The notes: generated by a model from the sequence alone, not told the origin. Shown: positions 35,281-44,036, counted from the stretch's first letter. The stretch is 64,000 nucleotides of DNA from CAWCVR01 sp963799105 (GCA_963799105.1 CAWCVR010000011.1:186001-250000); one strand, 5' to 3'. Program-made: numbers and translations.

Positions 35281-36301
35281 TCAATTCCCGCTATCGCGGC
35301 GCTTCAACGTGGGCCGCTCGTCGCTGTCGCTCTTGGGCGTGGTGCCGTCCTCGTTGGGATCCACCGGGCCGGTGCTCCCCGGTCCGCGCCGCAGCGTGGG
35401 CTTGTTGGGATCGGTGTTATCGACCTTGCGGTGGTTGTGGAGCATGGCGAGGCGCGCCTTGACATCGTTGAATTCCGAAGTGGTTATCACGTACTCCGGC
35501 TTGGCGGCAGAACTTCTGGAGCTCGGCCTGCGACAACTTGATGCGGTCGTCGGTCATAGGGTGCGAGGAGAAGACCTTGGAGAGCGAACCGGGCTTCTTC
35601 TTCTCCAGGGTTTCGACTTTCTCGAAGAAGTCCACGAACGCCGTGGGGTCGTATCCGGCCTTGTACATGTATTGCAGCCCGTAAAAGTCCGCTTCCTTCT
35701 CGAAGCTCTGCGAGAACCTTAGATATCCCAGCGGAATCGCCAGACCGGAAAGCTGGCGGATGGCGTACCCGGTCCAGCCGCCGGTGGCAATGGATCCCAC
35801 AATGGCGCCGATCTGCATCAGGTCGCCGCGGGTGACCTGGCGCGTACCGTGCCGCGCCGCCACGTGGGCAATCTCATGGGCCATCACGCCCGCCAGTTCG
35901 GCTTCCGTGTCGGTCTTCAGAATCAAGCCGGAATTCACGAAGAAGAACCCGCCGGGCAGCGCGAAGGCGTTGATTTCCTCGGTATCCAGCACCTTAATGG
36001 TGAACGGCACCTTGGCATCGGAATTGCGCACCAGGTTCTGGCCAAGGCGATTGACGTATTCCGCGACAATCGGGTCGTCCACGAGTTTGGCATCGCGCTC
36101 CACCGCCTGGGCCAACTGCTTGCCCATGGCGATCTCGCTGTCCAAACCGTAGAAGTTGATCCCGTTGCCGACGTCGCGGTTGCCGATGGCATCCGGATCG
36201 TCCTTCTTGTTCTTGGGTTTGGTATCGTCGGCTACGGCCCCAATCGCCAGGAGACCGAGTGCGGCGGCCATCGCCAGCCGCGTTGCGGATCGTAGTTTCA
36301 T
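35281..36301 (-). CDS. Secreted M48-family zinc metalloprotease (BepA/YfgC-like), frameshifted near the C-terminus
   Basis: Signal peptide ends GAVADD (residue 25). The zinc site HEIAH is at 142-146, with the third ligand Glu in SFEKEAD at 203, as in M48 peptidases that clean up outer-membrane protein assembly in the periplasm. The frame breaks near 35495-35510 after ELQKF. The other frame continues EYVITTSEFNDVKARLAM, a conserved tail, then a hydrophilic Pro/Asp-rich end. Restoring one base in each of two short homopolymers (TTC to TTCC, CCAAG to CCAAAG) gives an unbroken FLPPKPEYVITT, so two homopolymer deletions in the assembly explain the break. About 340 residues in all. Confidence 0.88.
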
Positions 36302-36435
36302 TATCCGGGTACCCCCCGCTTCCTACACTATACGCCGATTCGGGTCGCTGAGTGGCCCTATGGTGGTTACGTGGCGCGAGGCCAAACGGTTTCGCACCCC
36401 AAATGAAAACTTTCGCAGGAGCTGCCAGCGGCCAT

Positions 36436-37170
36436 TCAGTAGAGGCCGAAATTGATCACTTTCCCCGTCTGATCCACCAGCACATCCAGCCGGCGGTCCA
36501 GGTAGGAATAGAACGTGCGGCCCCGATCGGCATCGGTGGCCCGGACGCGGGCGCCCCAGATTTTGCGGCATTCCAGCCACGTCATCTTCCACGGATAGGC
36601 GAAGACCGAGCGCAGGGCGCCGGTTTCGCGGTCGAAATCCAGCTCCAGTTCGCGGTACCGGCTGCTGGCGTCGGAAAATGCAAAGATGTCGCCATTTTCC
36701 ACACCGTCGTCATCGAGCGAGACCCGATGGCCCCGGGGCTCGCCGAGAAGGTCCACGGCGTCGTCCAAAGACCAGTCGCCGATCTGCTTCTGGCAGTACA
36801 GGGCGCTCTCGGCCCCGAATTCAGGCGGGTAAACCGGCGCGGCGCGGCGGAGCAGCGGCCGCTCGGGGTCGTCGGGCAGAGGCGCTGCCGGTTGGGCAGC
36901 CGCGGCAGGCAGGGTAGCGGGCTCCTCGGCCGCTGTGGCCGCCCCTCCCGGCAAAACCACCAGCAAGCTATCTTCCTTTTCGGAGTTGCGCAAAACGGGC
37001 GGGAGGATACGGAGGGTTGGGGCTGGGGCGCCGGGATCGGCTGCCTGATCCGGCGCCGGGGCGGAAATGGGTGGGGGTGGGGGCTGCTTGCTGGCGTCTT
37101 CCGCCGGCGGCGCACCGAGCGCCACTCCGACGGAAACGAGCACCGCGGGAATGAGCTTGCTGAAATGCAT
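36436..37170 (-). CDS. Secreted proline-rich protein of unknown function
   Basis: Product of 244 residues from the ATG at 37170 (GAGGCAGGT upstream). Signal peptide ends ALGAPP, then a Pro/Ala-rich low-complexity linker (about residues 22-100) with KQPPPPPISAPAPDQ. A folded C-terminal domain follows (about 110-244) with DWSLDDAVDLLGEPRGHRVS, FDRETGALRSVFAYPWKMTW and YSYLDRRLDVLVDQTGKVINFGLY. The last part resembles a SmpA/BamE-like small beta domain only loosely. Unknown role. Expressed divergently from the repeat-rich stretch upstream. Confidence 0.7.
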   Translation of the reverse strand: MHFSKLIPAVLVSVGVALGAPPAEDASKQPPPPPISAPAPDQAADPGAPAPTLRILPPVLRNSEKEDSLLVVLPGGAATAAEEPATLPAAAAQPAAPLPDDPERPLLRRAAPVYPPEFGAESALYCQKQIGDWSLDDAVDLLGEPRGHRVSLDDDGVENGDIFAFSDASSRYRELELDFDRETGALRSVFAYPWKMTWLECRKIWGARVRATDADRGRTFYSYLDRRLDVLVDQTGKVINFGLY

Positions 37171-37520
37171 ACCTGCCTCGGAGATCGGTTCGAATCCAAG
37201 TTCAATGTAGCGAACCGGGGCCGGACTGTAAATGGGGTTTTCCGCCTGAATTTGGGCAACCTTAGGGTGTTTGCCAAAGTTAGATGCGGGCCGCTGCCGC
37301 GACTGTAGCACCACGGCAGTGTTTGTGGGTACCGGGCAATCGGCCGCCGGCGGCCATCGCACAGATCCGCGGGAGGCGGGTTGACAACCTGTCGCCATAG
37401 ACCTGCGGCCCACGGCAGGCAATGAAAACCCGGTTCGGATGCGGGCACCCCCTCCCTCTCGGTCGTGGCTCCGAACGGAGTCGCGCGCGCGAGCGAGCGG
37501 CCCGACGTTTTCAACGGTGC
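37171..37520. other. Non-coding stretch upstream of the proline-rich protein gene
   Basis: It holds a GGCGGGTTGACAACCTGTCGCC palindrome at about 37375-37396 and a degenerate family 2-like hairpin (CTCGGTCGTGGCTCC... GAGCGAGCGGCCC) at 37458-37504. No coding region is supported. Confidence 0.45.
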
Positions 37521-37700
37521 CCCGCAGAGCAGCAGAGCCGCAACCCAACCGCGCGGGATATTCCGGGCTGCCGGGGGCTAGATCGTCTCGCGCGCAGGCG
37601 AGCTCCGCTCGCCGGGCCGATTAACAATCGGCCGCAGGCTGCCAGCCTGCCCCACATAGGACCGTCGCGGCGCGCGAAGAGTTTGACAGGTAGTAGTACA
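37521..37700. repeat. Dispersed intergenic repeat, family 3, copy 2
   Basis: It runs from CCCGCAGAGCAGCAGAGCC to GACAGGTAGTAGTACA, parallel to the copy at 14047-14238. It keeps the CGCGCAGGCGAGCTCCG and GCAGGCTGCCAGCCTGC hairpins. From 37701 to 37928 I see no gene and no clear promoter. Confidence 0.8.
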
Positions 37701-37928
37701 AAGGCGCGCACGGCCTCGCGCGAATATGCAAACCGCTTCGCAAGCGACCGGCCTGGCGTCCACTTCCACATCGCGCATCCGCCCGCGAATCCCCGCTCGA
37801 CAAAGGGGGTGTTCCCTTGCTACCATATGGAATAGTTCATCGTGGTACTTCTGCCAGATACCTCTACCCGGCTTCAGTGGCGCGTAGGTTCTCCAGCAAT
37901 CCAATCGAGGAGTAAATCGTAGAAAATC

Positions 37929-38156
37929 ATGGCCTCAAAAATCTTTTCTCAGGGCGCCCAGGTCGAACACCAAAGATTCGGCTTGGGAACGGTGATGTCC
38001 AGCAGCGAGGAACGCATGGTCATCAAGTTCGATGACCACGGCGAAAAGAAGTTCCTCACCAGCATCGTGATGGCTAGTTTGACACCCAGCGACCGGCAGC
38101 CCCCCGCCGAGAAGAAGGGCGCCCGCAGGAAGAAGGCCGCGCAGACCACGGCGTAG
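37929..38156 (+). CDS. Small tudor-like (UvrD/PcrA C-terminal type) domain protein
   Basis: Product of 75 residues. QGAQVEHQRFGLGTVMSS followed by VIKFDDHGEKKFLTSIVMASL matches the SH3/tudor-like fold found at the C-terminus of PcrA/UvrD helicases and in CarD-like proteins (V-x-H-x-x-F-G-x-G-T-V...F...G-x-K-x-L). Such domains bind RNA polymerase or nucleic acid. The tail is Lys/Arg-rich. It lies 28 bases upstream of the cold-shock protein gene in the same direction; both may act on RNA or transcription. Ribosome site (GAGGAG) is rather far from the ATG. Confidence 0.72.
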   Translation: MASKIFSQGAQVEHQRFGLGTVMSSSEERMVIKFDDHGEKKFLTSIVMASLTPSDRQPPAEKKGARRKKAAQTTA

Positions 38157-38184
38157 GGCGCGGCATACCCATCGAGAGGATAAT

Positions 38185-38595
38185 TTGAACGCAAGCCAAA
38201 AGCGGTTATTTGAAGAGGCCCGAAAGCGCAATCCGGGTCTCAAGATTCCCACCGACACTCCCGCTCCGGATTGGAGCGAGGCCGATCTGGCCCTGATCAA
38301 GCAGGGCGTCGGCGACAAGAGCAGCCGGGCTTCCCAGGGGTCCGCCGAAACCGGAGAAGCCGCCGCCGAGCCGCCCACGGGCGAACAGGCGGGCAGTGTG
38401 GTCACCTATTTCGAAGCCAAGGGGTTCGGCTTCCTGCGCCCCGATGACGGCGGAAGGGACATCTTCTTCCACGTCTCCCGCCTGGTGGAAGGGCTGGCCA
38501 CCGATTTGCGGCCCGGCGCCCGGGTTCTCTACGAGTTGGGCATGGACCGCACCGGGAAGATGGCGGCTTCCAGCATCCGCATCGCCCCCGCATAA
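38185..38595 (+). CDS. Cold-shock-domain protein with an N-terminal extension
   Basis: Product of 136 residues starting with TTG at 38185, eight bases after GAGAGGA. The N-terminal 65 residues are hydrophilic and acidic (TGEAAAEPPTGEQ). The C-terminal 65 residues form a cold-shock OB fold with RNP1 KGFGFLRPD and RNP2 DIFFHVSRL, so it should bind single-stranded RNA. Ordinary Csp proteins have about 70 residues; this fused form suggests a specialised RNA-binding protein. It precedes ffh by 75 bases, where TATAAT at 38601-38606 may be part of an ffh promoter. Confidence 0.85.
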   Translation: MNASQKRLFEEARKRNPGLKIPTDTPAPDWSEADLALIKQGVGDKSSRASQGSAETGEAAAEPPTGEQAGSVVTYFEAKGFGFLRPDDGGRDIFFHVSRLVEGLATDLRPGARVLYELGMDRTGKMAASSIRIAPA

Positions 38596-38670
38596 CCGGA
38601 TATAATAGGGGAACCGCCGACGGATCGGCCACCGCGCCCTTCGCGCCGGCCAGGGTCCGTACCTACTTTC

Positions 38671-40047
38671 ATGTTCGACAACCTATCGGAAAAGCTGTCC
38701 CGGGTTTTCAAGAACCTCCGCGGCGAAGGCAAGCTCACGGCCGAAAACATGGAGGGCGCCTTGCGCGAGATCCGCATGGCGCTGCTCGAGGCCGACGTCA
38801 ACTTCAAGGTCGTCAAACAACTCATCGAGAACATCAAGGTCAAGGCCATGGGAGAAGAGGTGCTGAGCGCCCTCTCGCCGTCGCAGCAGGTGATCAAGAT
38901 CGTTCACGAAGAGCTCATCAAGATCCTGGGCAGCCACGAGTCGAAGTTGCGTTTCGCCAACGATCCGCCCAGCGTTTTCCTGATCGTCGGCCTGCAAGGT
39001 TCCGGAAAGACCACCACCACCGGCAAACTGGCGCGCTGGCTTTCGCGCAACGGGCACCGCCCCATGGCGGTTTCGGTGGACGTGTACCGCCCGGCGGCGC
39101 GCGAACAGCTCAAGGTGGTGGCGCGCGAGGTGGGCCAGTCCCTTTACGAAGGCGCCCCCGGCGAAACGCTGCCGCTCGACCTGGCCCGCTCGGCCCGCCG
39201 CGAAGCCATGAACACGGGCCGCGACGTGCTGCTGGTGGACACCGCCGGCCGCCTGCACATCGACGACCAGCTCATGGTCGAGCTGACTCAGTTGAAAGAG
39301 CAGCTCAACCCCGTCGAAGTGCTGTTCGTGGCCGACGCCATGACCGGGCAGGACGCCGTGAAATCGGCCGACGAGTTTCATAAGCGCCTGGGCATCACCG
39401 GCGTCATCCTCACCAAGATGGATGGCGACGCGCGCGGCGGGGCGGCTCTCTCCATCCGCCACGTCACCGGGCAGCCGCTGAAATTCGTGGGCGTGGGCGA
39501 GAAATTCGACGCGCTCGAGCCGTTCCATCCCGACCGCGCGGCCAACCGCATCCTGGGCATGGGCGACATCCTCTCGTTCATCGAGAAGGCCAGCGAGCAG
39601 ATCGACCAGAAGAAGGCCGTCGAGATGCAGCGCAAGCTCATCGAAAACGACTTCACGATGGAGGATTTTCGCGACCAGTTGAAATCCATCCGCAAACTGG
39701 GGCCCCTCAGCTCCCTCATGGACATGATGCCCAAGGTGGGCATGTTGAAGGACTTGAAGGACGTCAAGGTGGACGAGAAGGAAATCGGCCGGGTGGTGGC
39801 CATCATCGATTCGATGACCCCGCGCGAGCGCGACAATCACATGATCGTCAACGGCAGCCGCCGCCGGCGCATCGCGCGGGGCAGCGGTACCACCGTGCAG
39901 GAAGTGAACCAGTTGTTGAAGCAGTACGCGCAGGCGCGGAAAATGATGAAGTCGCTTTCGGGTGGCTTCCTGGGCAGGAAATTCGGCAAAATGAAACTGC
40001 CGGCCGGGTTCCCGTTCGGAGATCTGCCGGGAGCGGGGGGCCGATAA
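38671..40047 (+). CDS. ffh: Signal recognition particle protein (Ffh GTPase)
   Basis: Product of 458 residues with all SRP54 parts: the four-helix N domain (FDNLSEKLSRVFKNLRGEGKL), the GTPase with G1 GLQGSGKTT (107-115), DTAGRLHID, TKMDGDARGGAAL and the DARGG motif, and the Met-rich M domain with MTPRERDN and the RNA-binding SRRRRIARGSGTTVQEVN. It pairs with 4.5S RNA and FtsY for co-translational targeting of membrane proteins. The C-terminus ends in a Gly/Pro-rich tail. A tandem 32-bp repeat array follows its stop and separates it from rpsP. Confidence 0.97.
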   Translation: MFDNLSEKLSRVFKNLRGEGKLTAENMEGALREIRMALLEADVNFKVVKQLIENIKVKAMGEEVLSALSPSQQVIKIVHEELIKILGSHESKLRFANDPPSVFLIVGLQGSGKTTTTGKLARWLSRNGHRPMAVSVDVYRPAAREQLKVVAREVGQSLYEGAPGETLPLDLARSARREAMNTGRDVLLVDTAGRLHIDDQLMVELTQLKEQLNPVEVLFVADAMTGQDAVKSADEFHKRLGITGVILTKMDGDARGGAALSIRHVTGQPLKFVGVGEKFDALEPFHPDRAANRILGMGDILSFIEKASEQIDQKKAVEMQRKLIENDFTMEDFRDQLKSIRKLGPLSSLMDMMPKVGMLKDLKDVKVDEKEIGRVVAIIDSMTPRERDNHMIVNGSRRRRIARGSGTTVQEVNQLLKQYAQARKMMKSLSGGFLGRKFGKMKLPAGFPFGDLPGAGGR

Positions 40048-40082
40048 GCCCCTTGAAACGCGCCCCCCGGGCGATGGGCCTT

Positions 40083-40331
40083 GGAAGAACGCCTTCCGGG
40101 GCGATAGGCCCTTTGGAAGAACGCCTCGCGGGGCGGCAGGCCCCGTGGAAGAACGTCCCGCGGGGCGGCAGGCCCTGTGGAAGAACGCCCCGCGGGGTGG
40201 CAGGCGCTTTGGAAGAACGTCCCGCGGGGCGGCAGGCCCTGTGGAAGAACGCCCCGCGGGGTGGCAGGCCCCGTGGAAGAACGCTCCGCGGGGTGGCAGG
40301 CCCTGTGGAAGAACGCCCTACGGGGCGGTGG
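40083..40331. repeat. Tandem array of 32-bp units between ffh and rpsP
   Basis: Seven full units (40083, 40115, 40147, 40179, 40211, 40243, 40275) starting GGAAGAACG, each followed by a CCCGCGGGG-type palindrome and GGCAGGCCC, then a partial eighth unit; a degraded unit precedes 40083. Units differ at a few positions, so they are related, not identical. Thirty-two is not a multiple of three and frames shift between units, so this is not coding. There are no unique spacers, so it is not CRISPR. Confidence 0.93.
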
Positions 40332-40369
40332 ACAGTCGGACTTTTTTAGAAGAGAGATTTGGAGCAAAG

Positions 40370-40627
40370 ATGCTGATGATTCGCCTGGCGCGGTTCGGCG
40401 CCAAAAAGAAACCGTTCTATCGTGTAGTCGTGATCGAGAAGACGCGCGCCGCCAAGGGCCGCAGCCTGGAAGTGGTCGGGCACTACAACCCCCTCACCAC
40501 TCCCGCCAAGGTTGACCTGAAGCACGACCGCCTGGAGCACTGGACCAAGCAGGGCGCCCTGCTCTCCGACACCGTGAAACGCCTGGTGGAGAAAAACCCC
40601 GCGCCGGCCGCCCAGCCGGTGGCGTAA
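40370..40627 (+). CDS. rpsP: 30S ribosomal protein S16
   Basis: Product of 85 residues: MLMIRLARFGAKKKPFYRVV is the S16 N-terminus, with GRSLEVVGHYNPL and KHDRLEHWTKQGALLSDTV typical of the family. The ATG at 40370 follows GGAG by 5 bases; another ATG at 40376 is possible. It begins the conserved rpsP-khpA-rimM-trmD-rplS run. Confidence 0.97.
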   Translation: MLMIRLARFGAKKKPFYRVVVIEKTRAAKGRSLEVVGHYNPLTTPAKVDLKHDRLEHWTKQGALLSDTVKRLVEKNPAPAAQPVA

Positions 40628-40725
40628 CTCCCCCAACTGTGTTTTCCCGAACGGCCGCCACACCGGTTTAACACGATGGGCCGTTCTAACCGGGTACCAT
40701 GGGCTTGAGGGAAGGAGGCGGGGTG

Positions 40726-40956
40726 ATGAAACAGTTGATTGAAGATATCGCGAAGGCTCTGGTGGACATCCCGGAGGAAGTTTCGGTGCGCCTGGTGGAA
40801 GGCGAGCAGGTGACGGTTCTGGAGTTGAAGGTGGCCCCCAGCGATCTCGGCAAGGTGATCGGCAAGCAGGGCCGCACGGCGCGCTCCATCCGCACCATCC
40901 TGGGCGCCGCCGGAATGAAGCTCAACCGCCGTTTCACGCTGGAAATTCTGGAGTGA
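40726..40956 (+). CDS. khpA: KH-domain RNA-binding protein (KhpA)
   Basis: Product of 76 residues with the KH GxxG loop in VIGKQGRTARSIRTIL. The ATG at 40726 has AAGGAGG seven bases upstream; a longer frame to 40699 is not needed. KhpA binds many transcripts and rRNA precursors, commonly encoded between rpsP and rimM as here. Its stop overlaps the rimM start as GTGA. Confidence 0.95.
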   Translation: MKQLIEDIAKALVDIPEEVSVRLVEGEQVTVLELKVAPSDLGKVIGKQGRTARSIRTILGAAGMKLNRRFTLEILE

Positions 40957-41480
40957 CCGAAGCCGATTCCGACTGGGTGACGGTGGCCGTGCTCGGTCGT
41001 ACCCGCGGCATTCGCGGCGAGATCACCGCCGTGCCCCTCAGCGGGAAGCCCGAGCGCTTTGAGTGCCTGCGGGAGGCGCACCTGTACACCGCTCTGGGCG
41101 CTCTGCAGCCGGTCGAGGTGGAATCGTCCTGGTTCCACGACCGCACCCTGATCCTGAAGTTCCGGGGTATCGACACCATTTCCGATGCCCAGCCGCTGGC
41201 GGGCGCCGAGGTTCGCGTGCCCCTGAGCGAACGCGCGCCGCTCGACGCCGGCGAGTTCTTCCAGTCCGACCTCATCGGGTGCGAGGTGGTGGAACGCCGC
41301 TCGGGCGAATCGCTGGGGCGCGTGGCAGCCTGGCAGGACGGCGGAGGCGCGGGCTTGCTGGAACTCGACGACGGGCTGCTGATCCCCTTCGCGCGCGCCA
41401 TCTGCGTGGAAATCGATCCCGCGCGGCGGCGCATCGCCGTGGACCTTCCCGAAGGCTTAAAGGACGTGAACCGGCCGTGA
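40953..41480 (+). CDS. rimM: Ribosome maturation factor RimM
   Basis: Product of 175 residues: VTVAVLGRTRGIRGEITAVPL is the RimM N-terminal domain, and DLIGCEVVERRSGESLGRV with LLIPFARAICVEID the C-terminal PRC barrel. It binds S19 and helps 30S head assembly. The GTG start at 40953 overlaps the khpA stop (GTGA), and its own stop overlaps the trmD start (GTGA), so translation is coupled along the operon. Confidence 0.96.
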   Translation: MTEADSDWVTVAVLGRTRGIRGEITAVPLSGKPERFECLREAHLYTALGALQPVEVESSWFHDRTLILKFRGIDTISDAQPLAGAEVRVPLSERAPLDAGEFFQSDLIGCEVVERRSGESLGRVAAWQDGGGAGLLELDDGLLIPFARAICVEIDPARRRIAVDLPEGLKDVNRP

Positions 41481-42181
41481 CGTTTCACGTTTTGACGATC
41501 TTCCCCGAGTTCTTCCAGGGGCCGTTGGCGCACGGCGTTGTGAAGCGGGCGCAGGACGCGGGGCTGCTGGACATCCGCATCCACAATCTGCGCGACTGGA
41601 CGGCGGACCGGCACAAGACCGTCGACGACCGTCCCTTCGGCGGCGGCGAGGGCATGGTGCTCAAACCGCAACCCATCTTCGAAGCCGTGGAATCCATCTG
41701 GCCCGAGCGCCGGCCGAGGCAGTTGGTGGTGCTGCTCTCCGCTCAGGGGCGCCTCTTCGACCAGGCCATGGCCAACCGCCTGGCCGCGGCCGGCGATCTG
41801 CTGCTGATTTGCGGACGCTACGAGGGCGTGGACGAGCGCGTGGCCGAACACCTGGCCGACGACGAGATCTCGATCGGCAACTACGTGTTGAGCGGCGGGG
41901 AACTGGCCGCGGCCGTGGTGGTGGATACGGTGGCGCGCCTGCTTCCGGGCGTGCTGGGGAACGAAACCTCGACGGCCTTCGAATCGTTTCAGGAAACCGG
42001 GCACGGCGAGGGACTGCTGGATTGCCCGCACTGGACGCGGCCCGCGGAATTCCGCGGGTGGAAGGCGCCGGAGGTGCTGCTCAACGGCAATCACGAGGAG
42101 ATCCGCCGCTTCCGGCGGAAGACCGCGATCGAGAAGACGGCGCGCCTGCGGCCCGATTTGATGGGCGAGCCGCGGGAGTGA
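41477..42181 (+). CDS. trmD: tRNA (guanine-N1)-methyltransferase TrmD
   Basis: Product of 234 residues; methylates G37 of tRNAs with SAM. Diagnostic parts are FHVLTIFPEFFQGPL, the KTVDDRPFGGGEGMVLKPQP loop, LICGRYEGVDERV, and the trefoil-knot SAM site EISIGNYVLSGGELA. It starts with GTG at 41477, overlapping the rimM stop. Confidence 0.97.
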   Translation: MTFHVLTIFPEFFQGPLAHGVVKRAQDAGLLDIRIHNLRDWTADRHKTVDDRPFGGGEGMVLKPQPIFEAVESIWPERRPRQLVVLLSAQGRLFDQAMANRLAAAGDLLLICGRYEGVDERVAEHLADDEISIGNYVLSGGELAAAVVVDTVARLLPGVLGNETSTAFESFQETGHGEGLLDCPHWTRPAEFRGWKAPEVLLNGNHEEIRRFRRKTAIEKTARLRPDLMGEPRE

Positions 42182-42213
42182 GCGCCTGCGCGGCGGCGCG
42201 GGCTGTTGGGCCG

Positions 42214-42244
42214 TTGGCACGCGGACCCGGCCATCGCATATGAT
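42214..42244 (+). promoter_or_regulatory. Weak candidate promoter before rplS
   Basis: TTGGCA (42214-42219) and TATGAT (42239-42244) with a long 19-base spacer, in the 83-base gap between trmD and rplS. It could give rplS extra transcription independent of rpsP. Confidence 0.3.
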
Positions 42245-42264
42245 AGAATATTAAGGAAATCCCC

Positions 42265-42612
42265 ATGCAGACTGCGTTGCTGACCAAGTTTATCAATAAA
42301 AACAAGCGGACCGACATCCCCGTGTTCCGGCCGGGCGACACCCTTCGCGTCCACGTCAAGATCAAGGAAGGCGATAAAGAGCGCCTCCAGGCATTCGAGG
42401 GCACGTTGATCGCCCGCAACAATACAGGCCTGGGCGAGAGCATCACCGTCCGCAAGGTCAGCTTTGGCCACGGGGTGGAGCGTATTTTCCCGGTGCACGC
42501 CCGGGTGATCGACCACATCGAAGTGGTCCGCACCGGCCGCGCGCGGCGCGCCAAGCTTTACTACCTGCGCAAGCTCCGGGGCAAGGCCGCCCGTCTCCGC
42601 GAGCGCGAATAG
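42265..42612 (+). CDS. rplS: 50S ribosomal protein L19
   Basis: Product of 115 residues: FRPGDTLRVHVKIKEGDKER, FEGTLIARNNTGLGES and FPVHARVIDHIEVVRTGRARRAKLYYLR are standard L19 sequence. AAGGA is seven bases before the ATG. Confidence 0.98.
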   Translation: MQTALLTKFINKNKRTDIPVFRPGDTLRVHVKIKEGDKERLQAFEGTLIARNNTGLGESITVRKVSFGHGVERIFPVHARVIDHIEVVRTGRARRAKLYYLRKLRGKAARLRERE

Positions 42613-42631
42613 ACTGCCCGCGGACATATTC

Positions 42632-43318
42632 ATGCGACCCGAATCGGCGGGTGGCAAAATCCGGTGCGAGGGCACGATCGAGCGGGAGTTGCGGGCGCGC
42701 GGTTTTGCGGCCGTCGCCGGCGTGGATGAAGTCGGCCGCGGAGCGCTCTTCGGCCCGGTGGTAGCCGCCGCGGTGGTTCTGTCTCCCGACCGCCCGGTGC
42801 GCGGGTTGAACGACAGCAAGCTGCTGCGTGCCGCCCGCCGCGAGGCGCTCGCCGAACGCATCCGCGAACGCGCCGTGAGTTGGGCCGTGGGGGCCGTGGA
42901 CGCCGCCACCATCGACCAGATCAATATCTACCAGGCGTCCCGCCAGGCCATGCGGCTGGCCGTTCTGGCGCTGCGGCCGGCCCCGGACTTCCTGTTGACC
43001 GACGCCATGCCGCTCGACCTCCCGCTGCCCCAGCGTCCGCTCATCAAGGGCGACGCCCGGTGTCACGCCATCGCGGCCGCGTCCATTGTCGCCAAGGTGT
43101 GGCGCGACGCCTGCATGCGCGAGTGGGACAAAGTGTATCCGCGGTACGGTCTGGCCGCGCACAAAGGCTATTGCACGCCGGAACATTGCCGCGCCCTGGC
43201 GGAATTCGGCCCGGCGCCGCTGCATCGCCTGAGCTTCGCTCCCGTCCGCCAACACTGGCGTTTCCCCATGAATTACAATCCTCAAATGGAGTTGTTTGAA
43301 ACGGCGGGCACGGCATGA
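42632..43318 (+). CDS. rnhB: Ribonuclease HII
   Basis: Product of 228 residues. The metal-binding Asp-Glu pair is in AGVDEVGRGALFGPVVAAAV; other catalytic Asp residues are in LLTDAMPL and IKGDARCHAIAAASIVAKV. It removes RNA from RNA-DNA hybrids and single ribonucleotides. It follows rplS by 19 bases and its stop overlaps the next gene start as ATGA. The first 20 residues are an N-terminal extension. Confidence 0.96.
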   Translation: MRPESAGGKIRCEGTIERELRARGFAAVAGVDEVGRGALFGPVVAAAVVLSPDRPVRGLNDSKLLRAARREALAERIRERAVSWAVGAVDAATIDQINIYQASRQAMRLAVLALRPAPDFLLTDAMPLDLPLPQRPLIKGDARCHAIAAASIVAKVWRDACMREWDKVYPRYGLAAHKGYCTPEHCRALAEFGPAPLHRLSFAPVRQHWRFPMNYNPQMELFETAGTA

Positions 43319-43647
43319 TTCCGCCGCCACCCGATCCTGGGGAGATCCGCCCGGCGGGCGACATCGACGTGTCCGGCTTCGCCCGCGTGCCGCCGCCGGC
43401 CTACCGCTGGTATCACAGGTTATTTGCGGTGATGCTGGCGACGGCTTGCCTCATCGTGGGCGCCGTCCTTCTGGCCTTTCCCTGGACGCCGTCCTGGGAG
43501 CACAACTACTTCGCGGGCGTGACGCCGTTTTTTCGGGTCTGGTGGAATAACCTCTACCTGCGCGGCGCTGTAAGTGGCATCGGCATGGTGAACCTTTACA
43601 TTTCGCTGGTGGAAGTCTTGCGGCTTAAGCGATTCTCGCAGCGGTAA
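43315..43647 (+). CDS. Small membrane protein, two predicted helices
   Basis: Product of 110 residues. A proline-rich N-terminal segment (PPPPDPGEIRPAGDI), then a hydrophobic helix (about 36-57) and a second, weaker one (about 83-101), with WWNNLYLRGAVSGIG before it. No family recognised. It overlaps rnhB by four bases (ATGA), so it is made from the same transcript. Confidence 0.78.
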   Translation: MIPPPPDPGEIRPAGDIDVSGFARVPPPAYRWYHRLFAVMLATACLIVGAVLLAFPWTPSWEHNYFAGVTPFFRVWWNNLYLRGAVSGIGMVNLYISLVEVLRLKRFSQR

Positions 43648-44036
43648 GACGCCGCCATCCTTAGCCCGCTCTCAGCCGCCAGCACTACCCGCAACGGAGT
43701 TTGGCGGCATCCCTCGAAAAGCTCCGTCCCATGCGGCCCGAGATGGAATACCATCGCCATGTGGAACCGCATGTCGGACTCTTGACTCTTGCCATCGGAG
43801 TCGCGCTGATGTTCGCGGCCAGATTGTCCCGGCTGGGAGCAAAGAGGGCCGGGAAGTCCTTGCGAACGCCGCCGTTCGGCGGAAGGGCGGCGACCGCCGC
43901 GGACGCGTGGAAGACCGGAGCGGCCGGCTTGACACCCATGGCCCACCGGAATGGGGCGGCATACCGTTAGCGCCGCCCCGGCCCTTGCGATATACTGGCA
44001 GCAGTTTTCCAAGTCGTTTTCGCGAGGGGCGTTTCA
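43648..44036. other. Intergenic stretch, nothing recognised
   Basis: About 390 bases between the small membrane protein and the next gene. Short frames exist on both strands but none has a ribosome site and sensible composition. TATACT at 43992-43997 could be a -10 box for the next gene; its -35 is poor. Confidence 0.35.

Noticed and set aside
40052..40331. CRISPR array
   Set aside because: The repeats are contiguous 32-bp units with no unique spacers and no cas gene is in the window.
40145..40369. N-terminal extension of rpsP through the tandem array
   Set aside because: S16 starts MLMIRLARFG; the upstream codons are repeat-derived and out of step between units.
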